From Streptomyces sp. HNM0574 (GTDB lineage Bacteria; Actinomycetota; Actinomycetes; Streptomycetales; Streptomycetaceae), in the NCBI RefSeq assembly GCF_012726235.1, contig NZ_JAASAH010000014.1:62001-126000 (forward strand): 64,000 nucleotides of DNA, read 5' to 3'. Positions 32,470 to 40,865 of this stretch are shown here, in pieces. The position numbers were made by a program, and so were the translations under genes. Each line of letters starts with the position of its first letter. Position 1 is the first letter of the stretch. The notes under the pieces are model-generated. The model saw nothing but the letters and a program-made list of their open reading frames with translations. It ran no database searches and was not told the DNA's origin.

Positions 32470-33009
32470 ATGACTGAGCAGCGAGCGGTGATCTCGGGCG
32501 TGGGCGGCAAGCAGCCGAAGATCGACGAGGACGCGTACACCGCGCCGACCTCCGTGGTCGTGGGCGACGTCCGGCTCGGCCCGGGCGCCAGCATCTGGTA
32601 CGGCGCGGTGCTGCGCGGCGACTGCGACAGCATCACGCTCGGCGCGCGCTCCAACATCCAGGACAACTGCACGGTGCACGCCGACCCGGGCTTCCCCGCC
32701 ACCGTCGGCGAGAACGTCTCGGTCGGCCACAACGCCGTGCTGCACGGCTGCACCGTCGGCGACGACGTCCTGGTCGGCATGAGCGCGACGGTCCTCAACG
32801 GGGCGAGCATCGGCGAGGGTTCGCTGGTCGCGGCGCACGCGCTGGTGCCGCAGGGCATGCAGGTGCCGCCCGGCTCGCTGGTCGCCGGCGTCCCGGCCAA
32901 GGTGAAGCGCGAACTGACCGCCGAGGAGCGCGAGGGCGTCCGCGCCAACGCGGCCATGTACGAGGAACTGGCCCGCCTGCACCGCGACGAGTCCACCCCC
33001 GTCGACTGA
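32470..33009 (+). CDS. gamma-class carbonic anhydrase family protein
   Basis: A 179-residue left-handed beta-helix protein of the YrdA/PaaY/gamma-CA group. Metal-type His residues lie in QDNCTVHAD and GHNAVLHGC, with SIWYGAVLRGDCDSI and VAGVPAKVKRELT typical of the group. It may hydrate CO2 or be a thioesterase-like relative. It diverges from the acyltransferase gene; the two share a 172-bp control region. ATG at 32470 is preceded by GGAGACG. Confidence 0.9.
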   Translation: MTEQRAVISGVGGKQPKIDEDAYTAPTSVVVGDVRLGPGASIWYGAVLRGDCDSITLGARSNIQDNCTVHADPGFPATVGENVSVGHNAVLHGCTVGDDVLVGMSATVLNGASIGEGSLVAAHALVPQGMQVPPGSLVAGVPAKVKRELTAEEREGVRANAAMYEELARLHRDESTPVD

Positions 33010-33027
33010 CGCCCCCGCCCATGCGAA

Positions 33028-33068
33028 CGGCCGTGTGCCACCCGGACGTTCCGGGTGGCACACGGCCG
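33028..33068. terminator. bidirectional 18-bp hairpin
   Basis: Perfect 18-bp arms at 33028-33045 and 33051-33068 with a 5-nt loop (ACGTT), between the convergent gamma-CA and DedA genes. Confidence 0.85.
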
Positions 33069-33092
33069 TGAAGAACTCCCGCCCGCCGCCGC

Positions 33093-33875
33093 TCAGCCGG
33101 CGGACGTACGGACGGGCTCCCGCCCACCCGCCTCGGCGTCACCGGACTCCGCGTCACCGGACTCCGCGTCACCGGACTCCGCGTCACCGGACTCGGCGTC
33201 ACCGGGCGCGGTTTCGCCGGCCTCCGGTTCGCCGGGGGCGTCCGTTCCGGCCGAGGCGCTCTCCGCCTCCGCCTTCTTCGCCCGGCGCTTGATCAGCAGC
33301 ATCGAGCCCAGGCCCACGAGCAGCGCGAGGACGAGCCCGAGCCAGGAGAACCGCTTCAGCCACGCCTCGGCGACGATGCCCACGTAGTAGATGACGGCCG
33401 TGGTCCCGCCGGCCCAGAGGATGCCGCCGAGCACGTTGGCGATCAGGAACTTCCAGTACGGCATCTTCAGCACCCCGGCCAGCGGCCCGGCGAAGATCCG
33501 CAGCAGCGCGACGAAGCGGCCGAAGAAGACCGCCCACATGCCCCACTTCTCGAACGACCGCTCCGCGGCGGCCACATGACCGGGACCGAAGTGGCGGGGG
33601 AACTTGCCGCCGAGCCAGTCGAGCAGCGGTTTGCCGCCCCTGCGGCCGATGGCGTACCCGATCGAGTCACCGATGATCGCGCCGGCCGTGGCACAGACGC
33701 CGAGCACCACGGGGTCGATCTCGCCGTGCTGCGAGGCCAGGAGCGCGGAGCTGACGAGGACGATCTCGCCGGGCAGCGGAATGCCGAGACTCTCCAGCCC
33801 GATGACCACCCCCACCAGGAGATAGACGCTCACGGCCGGCACGGATTCGAGCCACTCCTGGACGTGCAAGTTCAC
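33093..33875 (-). CDS. DedA family membrane protein
   Basis: About 260 residues; DedA/SNARE-associated domain with several membrane helices. The re-entrant motif ESLGIPLPGEIVLVSSALLA (about 29-48) and the second-half GRFVALLRIFAGPLAG are present. DedA proteins translocate undecaprenyl phosphate or other polyprenyl/phospholipids. The last 50 residues are an acidic tail made of GDAES repeats. GTG at 33875 has GGAGG only 2 nt away; TTG at 33869 has it at 8 nt and starts LHVQEWL, so the true start may be the TTG. Confidence 0.9.
   Translation of the reverse strand: MNLHVQEWLESVPAVSVYLLVGVVIGLESLGIPLPGEIVLVSSALLASQHGEIDPVVLGVCATAGAIIGDSIGYAIGRRGGKPLLDWLGGKFPRHFGPGHVAAAERSFEKWGMWAVFFGRFVALLRIFAGPLAGVLKMPYWKFLIANVLGGILWAGGTTAVIYYVGIVAEAWLKRFSWLGLVLALLVGLGSMLLIKRRAKKAEAESASAGTDAPGEPEAGETAPGDAESGDAESGDAESGDAESGDAEAGGREPVRTSAG
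33136..33205. repeat. 15-bp tandem repeats in the DedA C-terminal tail
   Basis: Units start at 33136, 33151, 33166 and 33181 (the first three identical), with a degenerate fifth to 33205. Each encodes one five-residue GDAES-type unit in frame. Copy number is likely variable between strains. Confidence 0.9.
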
Positions 33876-34022
33876 TTCCTCCCGTTGCTGGGCGCGCGCT
33901 GCGGCGGGCCGGTCAGGCGCCCGGTCCCTGCCTGCGGACGCGCATCCGGGCAGCCTACTCGACCGGACCCGGCCGCCCGTTCCGCGCGGGCGGCCGCCCC
34001 GGCCGGGAGGAGGTGGAGGGGA

Positions 34023-34478
34023 TCAGCTGTTGGGGCGGAGGGTCCAGACGATGGTCATCTCGCCGGTGACGGCACCGTCCTCGCGCGCGATGGAGACGTG
34101 CACGGGGAACTCGGGGCGCTCGCCCGCGTCGAGCTCGGCCACCACCTCGGCCTTGGTCCTGCCGATCTCCGCGGTCGCGGTGACGGCACCCATGGCGAGC
34201 TTCTTGTAGCCGATCTCGGCGCGCACGGCGAGCGGCACGGCACGGGAGAGCTGGTCACCGAAGGCCGCCATGACGACGGCGCCGCTGGCGGACTCGGCGA
34301 GGGTGAACATGGCACCGGCGTGCGGCCCGCCGACGTGGTTGTGGAACGCGGACTGGTCGGGCATCGAGACGACGGCGCGTTCCGGGGTGGTCTCGGTGAA
34401 CTCCAGGTTCAGGGTGCGGGTCATCGGCACGGAGGCCGTCATCATCTCGCCGATCGACGGCAGCGCTTCTGCGGACAT
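34023..34478 (-). CDS. hotdog-fold thioesterase-like protein (DUF4442/PaaI type)
   Basis: A 151-residue single hotdog domain. It has FHNHVGGPHAGAMFTLAESASGA (helix with the family Gly-rich turn) and AEIGYKKLAMGAVTATAEIG strands. Acyl-CoA thioesterase activity is inferred from the fold. A leaderless promoter with both hexamers is present. Stands alone, divergent from a secreted SH3 protein. Confidence 0.85.
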   Translation of the reverse strand: MSAEALPSIGEMMTASVPMTRTLNLEFTETTPERAVVSMPDQSAFHNHVGGPHAGAMFTLAESASGAVVMAAFGDQLSRAVPLAVRAEIGYKKLAMGAVTATAEIGRTKAEVVAELDAGERPEFPVHVSIAREDGAVTGEMTIVWTLRPNS

Positions 34479-34485
34479 GCCCCGG

Positions 34486-34514
34486 ATGTTACCACCGAGT
34501 AATACAGCAGTCAG
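34486..34514 (-). promoter_or_regulatory. leaderless promoter CTGACT-N17-TAACAT
   Basis: On the minus strand, CTGACT (34509-34514), a 17-nt spacer and TAACAT (34486-34491), ending 7 nt before the thioesterase ATG. Confidence 0.7.
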
Positions 34515-34831
34515 GGCCTCCGCGAGGATTTCTCACACCGCCCGCGCCGGGCCCCCGCCGCCCCGGCCCCGAGCGGGACGACGCGACGACGGCCACCGAA
34601 TGGCCCCGCCCCACGACGGCTTTCCGCGCGGACTCGGGCCCCGGTCCCCGCACGGACAACGGTTCTTCCCGTACCCGGGAAACACGCGGCCGCCAGAAAT
34701 GCCCGGCGAAAAACCACGGCGGCGCTACCTTCTTCCCATTCATCTCCCCTACGCCGAGGCAAAAGCGCGGCGGAACAGGCAGCAGCCGGAATCGGGGAGT
34801 TCAGCGAATATCTCCGCAGAGAGGAAGTCAC
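34515..34831. other. non-coding interval before the SH3 protein gene
   Basis: No gene is supported. The right end is AT-richer and holds GAATAT at 34806-34811 (a possible -10) and GAGAGGAAG as ribosome-binding site. Nothing else was found. Confidence 0.5.
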
Positions 34832-35296
34832 ATGCCCACGTCTTCCCACGTATTCAGACTCCGTGCCGTGTCCGCCGTCGCCTCCGGAGTGCTTGGCGCC
34901 TCGCTTCTCGGTGCCGGTCTCGCGCAGGCAGCGCCGTCCGACATCGTCCCCGGCCCGACCGGTGAGGAGGCCTCCGTCGCGGCGCACAAGCCGGTCGGCA
35001 CGGTCGTCAGCCGCTCGGGGCTGAACGTCCGGGACCACCCCACCACGCACTCCAAGGTCGTGGGTTTCCTGAAGTACAAGCAGCGGGTCGGCCTGGCCTG
35101 CAAGACGAAGTCGCAGAACGTGGACGGCAACCGCATCTGGTACAAGCTGCGTTACCACAACCACAACTGGGTCGCCGCGCGCTACGTGAAGAACGACCGT
35201 CCCGTCCGGTGGTGCAAGGTCACCCGCGCCGAGCAGGAGGCCACGCAGAACGCGCAGCAGCAGGCCACCCCGGAATCGGTCGCGCCGAAGGGCTGA
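34832..35296 (+). CDS. secreted SH3-domain protein
   Basis: A 154-residue secreted protein. The signal peptide runs to about AQAA (residue 34), with a hydrophobic core AVASGVLGASLLGAGLAQA. The mature part holds one bacterial SH3 domain (SRSGLNVRDHPTTHSKVVG, then WYKLRYHNHNWVAARYVK) and two Cys that may pair. Bacterial SH3 domains bind cell-wall material. The short Gln/Ala-rich C-terminus is probably unstructured. A strong hairpin follows. No enzymatic domain is attached. Confidence 0.88.
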   Translation: MPTSSHVFRLRAVSAVASGVLGASLLGAGLAQAAPSDIVPGPTGEEASVAAHKPVGTVVSRSGLNVRDHPTTHSKVVGFLKYKQRVGLACKTKSQNVDGNRIWYKLRYHNHNWVAARYVKNDRPVRWCKVTRAEQEATQNAQQQATPESVAPKG

Positions 35297-35337
35297 GCGC
35301 GCATCTGAGGAATCCCCGTAGCGAGGCACGGGAGTGA

Positions 35338-35377
35338 AAAGGGCGGAGCCCCGGAATTGTCCGGTGCTCCGCCCTTT
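35338..35377 (+). terminator. hairpin after the SH3 protein gene
   Basis: AAAGGGCGGAGC (35338-35349) pairs with 35366-35377; an inner CCGG/CCGG pair extends the stem across a C/T mismatch; T-rich end (CCCTTTCC). Confidence 0.8.
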
Positions 35378-35434
35378 CCGTGCGCGCGCACGGTCCGAAC
35401 TCCCGGCGCGGGGGCGGGAGTCGGCGGGTGCCGC

Positions 35435-36280
35435 TCAGCCGATGGTGAAGGCGCCCTCCGGGGGCTCGGGCGAGGGGACGGCGTCGCCGTCCGCCACCGG
35501 GGACCTGCCCTGGACGAAGCGGTCCAGGCCGGCGCCGCGGACGACGCGGGCGGGGAAGACGTCGGAGGCGCTGCGGCGGGCGACCTCGTCGCAGGGCAGC
35601 GGCCGCCGCGAACCGGCGACGACGATGTTCCCGTAGCGGCGCCCCCGCAGCACCGAGGGCTCGGCGACCAGGCACAGCTCGGGGAAGACCGCGGCGAGCG
35701 TGGCGAGCTGGGAGCCGAGGAAGCCGAACGGGGCGGCGTCGGCGATGTTGAGCAGGTACAGGCCGTCCTCGCGCAGGGCGCGGGCCGCCGCGTGCGCGTA
35801 CGGCAGCGTCGTCAGGTGCGCGGGGACGCGGGTGCCGCCGTAGACGTCGCCGATGACCACGTCACGGCTGCCGGGCTCGGCGGACTCCAGGGCTGCGCGG
35901 GCGTCGGCCGCCCGGACGTCGATGCCGGAGCCGGACGGGAGCGGCAGCACCTCGGTGACGAGGTCCAGCAGGGCGGCGTCCGCGTCGACGACGTGCTGCG
36001 CGGAGCCGGGGCGGGTCGCCGCCAGGTAGCGCGGCAGGGTCAGCGCGCCGCCGCCGAGGTGCAGGACGCTGAGCGGGGTGCCGGCGGGCGCGGTGGTGTC
36101 CAGGAAGTGCGCCACCCGGCGTGCGTACTCGAACTCCAGGTGGGTGGGGTCGTCGAGGTCGACGTACGACTGGGGCGAGCCGTCGAGGGTGAGCAGCCAG
36201 GCGTGGTCACGGTCGACGTCGGGCATGAGCTTGGCGGTGCCGTGGTCCACGGCACGGCTCACCGGTATCGGATCGTCCAT
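35435..36280 (-). CDS. spermidine-synthase-like methyltransferase-fold enzyme
   Basis: A 281-residue protein of the polyamine aminopropyltransferase superfamily. SVLHLGGGALTLPRYLA (about 72-88) is the nucleotide-binding loop, VVDADAALLDL the acidic strand, and DVVIGDVYGGTRVPAHLTTLPY the catalytic loop. It may act on a polyamine or on another decarboxylated-SAM acceptor; no adenosylmethionine decarboxylase lies nearby. ATG at 36280 matches the N-terminal edge of the fold. Confidence 0.8.
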   Translation of the reverse strand: MDDPIPVSRAVDHGTAKLMPDVDRDHAWLLTLDGSPQSYVDLDDPTHLEFEYARRVAHFLDTTAPAGTPLSVLHLGGGALTLPRYLAATRPGSAQHVVDADAALLDLVTEVLPLPSGSGIDVRAADARAALESAEPGSRDVVIGDVYGGTRVPAHLTTLPYAHAAARALREDGLYLLNIADAAPFGFLGSQLATLAAVFPELCLVAEPSVLRGRRYGNIVVAGSRRPLPCDEVARRSASDVFPARVVRGAGLDRFVQGRSPVADGDAVPSPEPPEGAFTIG

Positions 36281-36450
36281 CCGTCCATTGTGCGGGCCGT
36301 CGGGCCCGCCCCGGTCCGCGGGCCGTCGGTGGCCGGCGGAGGGCGGTGCGGTGACGTGGCAGCGCACGTGGGGTGAAGCGCGCCGGAAGGGGCCGCTGTG
36401 ACCTCGGCGGGATTCGCCGGTCGGACAGTCACGTCGGTTACGCTCCCCCC

Positions 36451-37320
36451 GTGTCCGCCCCAGCTCCGCAGCCCGCCGGTCTCCCGGCCCGTTGTGCCCA
36501 GGTCCTGCTGTCGCCCTGGGCGCGGCTCGTGCTGCTGGTGGTGCTGCTCGGCGCGGCCGCGGTGTGCATGCTCGTCTACGAGCCGCAGGAGCTGCTGACC
36601 AGCGGCTTCCCCGGACACCTCTCCGGCGGCGAGGCCGTGGTGCTCTTCGGCGGCGCGTACGGGGTGTTCACGGCGGCGTTCGTGCCGCGTCCGGTGCTGA
36701 ACATCGCCGCGGGCGCGGTGTTCGGGGCGCAGGCCGGGACGGCCTCGGCGCTGGCCGGGACGGTGCTGGGCGCCAGCCTCGCGATGGCGCTCGGGCGGCT
36801 GCTCGGGCAGGACGCGCTGCGTCCGCTGCTGCGGGCCCGCTGGCTGGCCCTCGCCGACCGGCAGTTGAGCCGGCACGGTTTCCGCTCCACGCTGGTACTC
36901 CGGCTGATGCCCGGGGTGCCGTTCGCCGCGTCCAACTACGCGGCGGGCGTCTCGCGCATCCGGTGGCCCGGGTTCCTGACGGCGACGACGCTCGGTTCGG
37001 TGCCGAACACCGCCGCCTACGTGGTGGCGGGCAGCAGCGCCCGCTCGCCCACGTCCCCGGTCTTCCTCGCCTCGTTCGGGTTCATCGCGCTGTCCGCGCT
37101 GGGCGGCGCGCTGATCGCCTGGCGCAAGCGCGCGCACCTGCGCGGCGCGGCCGCACGGGCCCAGCACGCGGCCGCCGCGGACGGCGAATCCCCTGCGTAC
37201 GGGCCCGAGGCGGGGCTGGTTCCGGCGGCGGCCGCCGCGGTCGGCGGGGGCGAACCGGCGGACGGCCGGGACACACGCGAGGCGGCGGGCACCAAGGGGG
37301 CGTGCGCCACGGAGCCGTAG
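36451..37320 (+). CDS. VTT-domain (TVP38/TMEM64, DedA superfamily) membrane protein
   Basis: A 289-residue integral membrane protein. VTT-type marks include GGAYGVFTAAFVPRPVLNIAAGAVFGA (about 68-94) and FRSTLVLRLMPGVPFAASNYAAG (about 147-169). Members are lipid scramblases or polyprenyl-phosphate translocases. The GTG start is leaderless (TACGCT 36439-36444, six C, GTG). The C-terminal 60 residues are a charged Ala-rich tail. It lies 86 bp before uppP on the same strand, a suggestive pairing of lipid-carrier flipping with dephosphorylation. Confidence 0.85.
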   Translation: MSAPAPQPAGLPARCAQVLLSPWARLVLLVVLLGAAAVCMLVYEPQELLTSGFPGHLSGGEAVVLFGGAYGVFTAAFVPRPVLNIAAGAVFGAQAGTASALAGTVLGASLAMALGRLLGQDALRPLLRARWLALADRQLSRHGFRSTLVLRLMPGVPFAASNYAAGVSRIRWPGFLTATTLGSVPNTAAYVVAGSSARSPTSPVFLASFGFIALSALGGALIAWRKRAHLRGAAARAQHAAAADGESPAYGPEAGLVPAAAAAVGGGEPADGRDTREAAGTKGACATEP

Positions 37321-37406
37321 CATCTGACGGTCCCGCCCCGGATCGGTCCGAAGTGTGCCGCTCCGGTCCACCCGTTCACCACCACGAGGACGAGCAGACC
37401 CACTCC

Positions 37407-38285
37407 ATGTCTTGGTTCGAATCGTTCATTCTCGGACTCGTCCAGGGTCTGACCGAGTTCCTCCCGATCTCCTCCAGCGCCCATCTGCGGCTGACGGCCG
37501 CGTTCGCCGGATGGCAGGACCCCGGCGCGGCGTTCACGGCCGTCACGCAGATCGGCACCGAGGCCGCGGTGCTGATCTTCTTCCGCAAGGACATCGCCCG
37601 GATCATCTCGGCCTGGTTCCGCTCCCTCACCGACAAGGAGTGGCGGCGCGACCACGACGCGCAGATGGGCTGGCTCGTCATCGTCGGCTCGATCCCGATC
37701 GGGGTCCTCGGGCTCACCTTCAAGGACCAGATCGAGGGCCCGTTCCGCGACCTGCGGCTGACCGCCACCACCCTGATCGCGCTCGGCATCGTGCTCGGCG
37801 TCGCGGACCGGATGGCGGCGCGGGACGCCAAGGGCGGCCGCCACCGCGTCCGGCGGCGGCGCAAGACCCTGGACGAACTCAGCGTCCGGGACGGCCTGTT
37901 GTACGGCTGCGCGCAGGCGCTCGCGCTGGTGCCGGGCGTCTCGCGTTCCGGCGCGACCATCAGCGGCGGGCTGTTCATGGGCTACACCCGCGAGGCCGCT
38001 GCCCGGTACTCCTTCCTGCTGGCGATCCCCGCCGTGCTGGCCTCGGGCCTGTTCGAGCTGAAGGACATCGGTGAGGGCCACGTCTCCTGGGGCCCCACCG
38101 TGTTCGCGACGGTGCTGGCCTTCGGTGTGGCGTACGCGGTGATCGCGTGGTTCATGAAGTTCATCTCGACCCGCAGCTTCATGCCGTTCGTGATCTACCG
38201 GGTGGTGCTCGGCATCGTCATCTTCGTGCTGATCGGCATGGGCGTGCTCACGCCGCACGCGGGCGAGGCCGTCGGCGGAGGCTGA
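37407..38285 (+). CDS. uppP: undecaprenyl-diphosphatase
   Basis: Dephosphorylates undecaprenyl pyrophosphate at the outer face of the membrane to recycle the cell-wall lipid carrier; excess gives bacitracin resistance. The 292-residue BacA-family protein has the motifs GLTEFLPISSSAHLRL (about 14-29) and LVPGVSRSGATISGGL (about 174-189) within multiple membrane helices. Second gene after the VTT protein. Confidence 0.95.
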   Translation: MSWFESFILGLVQGLTEFLPISSSAHLRLTAAFAGWQDPGAAFTAVTQIGTEAAVLIFFRKDIARIISAWFRSLTDKEWRRDHDAQMGWLVIVGSIPIGVLGLTFKDQIEGPFRDLRLTATTLIALGIVLGVADRMAARDAKGGRHRVRRRRKTLDELSVRDGLLYGCAQALALVPGVSRSGATISGGLFMGYTREAAARYSFLLAIPAVLASGLFELKDIGEGHVSWGPTVFATVLAFGVAYAVIAWFMKFISTRSFMPFVIYRVVLGIVIFVLIGMGVLTPHAGEAVGGG

Positions 38286-38312
38286 TCCTCCGCCGGTGGC
38301 CCCGGCCGGCGG

Positions 38313-38957
38313 TCACGTGAGGAAGCCGCCGCCCGCGGTGAGGCCGGCCACCCACATCACCGCGCCGGCGACGGCGCCGACGATCAGCGTCGTCCTGACG
38401 GCCCGGCGGGCCCCGGAGCCGCGCGGCCACAGGGCGAGCGAGCCGAGGGCCGCCGTCGTCAGGCCGAGGACGCCGATGCCGGCCGAACCGATGCCGTTCT
38501 GGGTGAGGTTGCCCCGGCCCTCGGGGTCGTCCCGCAGGACGTTCTCGACGTCGTGGCCCGAGCCGTACTCGGTGACGGTCGCGCGGACGGGGAAGGAGGC
38601 GCCGGGGCTCAGGGAGCGGGCGTCGTTCTTCTCCGTGAGCTCGATGTCCTCGACGACGACCGCGCCGCCCGCGGAGCGGAAGGTTCCGGTGCAGGTGGTG
38701 CTGGGGCCGCTGCGTGAACTCCCGGACCGTTCGCAGGATTCGAGGGTGAAGGTCCCGGCGGTGCCGTGGTCCATGACCTGCCGCAGTTCGAGGTACTTCG
38801 ACTCGAACATCGACCAGCCGGCGAGCATCAGCAGCCCGCCGGCCACGAGCCCCGCGATCACCTTCCCGCGCCGCGAGGGCCCCGGCCCCCGCTCCTGTCC
38901 GCCCGTCGCCGGCCGCTCGGCCTGCGGTGCCTGTGCCGCTTCCTGCGATGCGCTCAT
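38313..38957 (-). CDS. membrane protein of unknown function
   Basis: A 214-residue protein: cytoplasmic Pro/Gly-rich N-terminus (about 30), one membrane helix (VIAGLVAGGLLMLAGWSMF), an extracytoplasmic region of about 100 residues with two Cys (LESCERSG, TTCTGTF) and two C-terminal helices. The layout resembles DUF3592-type proteins, but I would not name a family. ATG lies 4 nt after GGGGGAG. Converges with uppP. Confidence 0.75.
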   Translation of the reverse strand: MSASQEAAQAPQAERPATGGQERGPGPSRRGKVIAGLVAGGLLMLAGWSMFESKYLELRQVMDHGTAGTFTLESCERSGSSRSGPSTTCTGTFRSAGGAVVVEDIELTEKNDARSLSPGASFPVRATVTEYGSGHDVENVLRDDPEGRGNLTQNGIGSAGIGVLGLTTAALGSLALWPRGSGARRAVRTTLIVGAVAGAVMWVAGLTAGGGFLT

Positions 38958-39216
38958 GGCGCTCCCCCGTTTCCCCCGGTGTGCCGTGACTCCCGCGTCA
39001 CCGGTTGCCGGTGCGCGGGGTGGATCTTAACGGCCGCCGCCGACAGCGGGACGCGGGGCCGTGGCCGTACGCGTCCGGCCGGTGGCGCTGCGCGGATACC
39101 GCCTGTCAGACGAGGACATCTCGTCCGTACCGGTGCATCGTTGAGCATATGAACCGGAATGCCGAATTCCGCACGAGCGCGGGGCCGGTCCTGCACGGTC
39201 GTCCGGGCCGTCCGTC

Positions 39217-40164
39217 ATGAGCGGTCTCTGGACTGCGGTCCTGCTGGCCGTGGTGTCGTCCCTCTGCTACGCCTCGGCCGCGATCGTCCAGGAGCGGCTC
39301 GCCGCGACGACCCCGCCCAGCCGCTACCGGCTGCTGGCCTCGGGACGCTGGTGGGCCGCTGCCGCGCTCAACGGCACCGGCGCCCTGCTGCACGCCGCGG
39401 CGCTCGGCCTCGGCCCGCTGACGGTGGTGCAGCCGCTCGGGGTGCTCACCCTCGTCCTCGCGGCGCCGCTGGCGGCGATGCTGGTCAGGCGGCCCGTCGG
39501 CGGCACCGCCTGGCGCGGCATCGCCCTCGTCTCGGTCGGGCTGGCCGCGATCCTCTCCCTCACCGGCACCGCCACCTCCCGCCCGCTCGACGGGCGGGAG
39601 CAGCTGCTGCTCACGGCGGCGGGCGGCGGAGGGCTGGCGCTGCTGCTCGCCGTCGGGCTGCTCGCCCGGCGCGGCCCCGGCGCGGTGCGCACCGTGTCGC
39701 TGGCCGCTGCGGCGGGGGTCGCGTACGGGACCGCCTCGGTCTTCGTGAAGACCGTCGCCGACGGGTGGAGCGCGGCCTCGGCGGTGAGGTCGCTGCCCGT
39801 ACTGCTGCTGATCGGGGCGCTGGCCCTGACCGGGCTCGCGGCCTCGCAGGCCGCGTACCGGGGCGGCGGCCTGGCCACGCCGCTGGCGACGGCGACCGTC
39901 GTCAACCCGGCCGTCGCGGCGGCCGCCGGCATCCTGCTGCTGGACGAGGGCTTCCGGTACGGCACCGCGGGCGGGCTCGGCGCCCTCGCGGGCGCGCTGG
40001 TCACGGCCTGGGGCCTGACCGTCCTCGCCACGGGAGGGGGACTCGGTACGGGTCAAGAGCCCGTCCCGGAGCGGGGGTTGGGTGCCGTGTCCGTGGTGCC
40101 GCGGGAGCGTCCGGTGCCGTGCGCCCGCGAGCACGGCGCGCGGCACCGGCCGCTCTCCCGCTGA
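39217..40164 (+). CDS. DMT superfamily (EamA/NIPA-like) membrane protein
   Basis: A 315-residue protein with about nine hydrophobic helices. ALGLGPLTVVQPLGVLTLVLAAPLAAML and AYRGGGLATPLATATVVNPAVAAAAGILLLDEGF mark two repeat ends typical of the DMT group; NIPA-type magnesium-transporter-like proteins in actinobacteria share this look. Substrate unknown. The C-terminal 40 residues are a basic cytoplasmic tail. The 259-bp upstream gap holds no other supportable gene. Confidence 0.82.
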   Translation: MSGLWTAVLLAVVSSLCYASAAIVQERLAATTPPSRYRLLASGRWWAAAALNGTGALLHAAALGLGPLTVVQPLGVLTLVLAAPLAAMLVRRPVGGTAWRGIALVSVGLAAILSLTGTATSRPLDGREQLLLTAAGGGGLALLLAVGLLARRGPGAVRTVSLAAAAGVAYGTASVFVKTVADGWSAASAVRSLPVLLLIGALALTGLAASQAAYRGGGLATPLATATVVNPAVAAAAGILLLDEGFRYGTAGGLGALAGALVTAWGLTVLATGGGLGTGQEPVPERGLGAVSVVPRERPVPCAREHGARHRPLSR

Positions 40165-40230
40165 AGCGGTACGTCCCCCACGCCGGAAAATCCGTCCCGC
40201 GCCCGGCGCGGACGCGGCAGAATCCCGGCC

Positions 40231-40821
40231 ATGACCGGTGCCGCCCGTGCCCCCGAAGCCCCCGCCCCGCCCGACGCCTGGTCCGGCGGGGGCGTCCTGC
40301 TGCTGACCGGAATCCAGGCGGCGGGGAAGTCCACCGTCGCGCAGGCGCTGGCCGAGCGGCTGCCCCGGTCCGTGCACCTGCGGGGCGACACGTTCCGCCG
40401 GAGCATCGTCGGCGGGCGCGCGGCCATGACGCCGGACGCGGACGAGGAGGCGCACGCCCAGCTCCGGCTCCGGCACCGGCTGACGGCCCTGTGCGCGGAC
40501 GAGTACGCGCGGGCCGGGTTCACCGTCGTCGCGCAGGACACCGTGCTGGGCCCGTACCTGGCGGAGACGGCCCGGCAGATCACCGCGCGGCCGCTCGCCG
40601 TCGTGGTGCTCGCGCCGGACCCGGCCGCCGTGGCGGAGCGGGAGGCGGGCCGGGCCAAGTCCGCCTACGGAGCCGACTGGTCGGTGGCCGGTCTGGACGC
40701 CGCCTTCCGCGAGCGGACGCCGCGCGGGACGGGGCTGTGGCTGGACACCACGGGCCAGAGCGTCGCGGAGACGGTGCGGGAGATCCTCACCCGCGCCTGG
40801 ACCGAGGGCGCCGTGCCCTGA
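40231..40821 (+). CDS. P-loop phosphotransferase/kinase-like protein
   Basis: A 196-residue P-loop NTPase with GIQAAGKST (27-35), LRGDTFRR as acceptor-type loop and TVVAQDTVLGPYL. The layout fits zeta-toxin/chloramphenicol-phosphotransferase-like AAA_33 enzymes, which phosphorylate small molecules. No antitoxin gene lies beside it, so a toxin role is unlikely. Leaderless ATG: CAGAAT at 40218-40223 ends 7 nt before. Confidence 0.8.
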   Translation: MTGAARAPEAPAPPDAWSGGGVLLLTGIQAAGKSTVAQALAERLPRSVHLRGDTFRRSIVGGRAAMTPDADEEAHAQLRLRHRLTALCADEYARAGFTVVAQDTVLGPYLAETARQITARPLAVVVLAPDPAAVAEREAGRAKSAYGADWSVAGLDAAFRERTPRGTGLWLDTTGQSVAETVREILTRAWTEGAVP

Positions 40822-40865
40822 CCGGGGCCGCCCCGACCGGCGCGCCAGGCGCGGCAGTTGGCCGC

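Noticed and set aside
33136..33205. Short regular repeats as a CRISPR array
   Set aside because: Units are head-to-tail without spacers and in frame in the DedA gene; a coding minisatellite explains them.
37411..37426. GGTTCGAAT-like string as the T-loop of a tRNA
   Set aside because: It is inside the first codons of uppP and no acceptor or anticodon stems surround it.
38958..39216. Short frames on both strands between the DUF3592-like and DMT genes
   Set aside because: They overlap one another, lack Shine-Dalgarno sequences and show no codon-position bias.
40231..40821. Zeta-type toxin of a toxin-antitoxin pair
   Set aside because: The P-loop fold fits, but no small antitoxin gene lies next to it and the start is a leaderless single gene.
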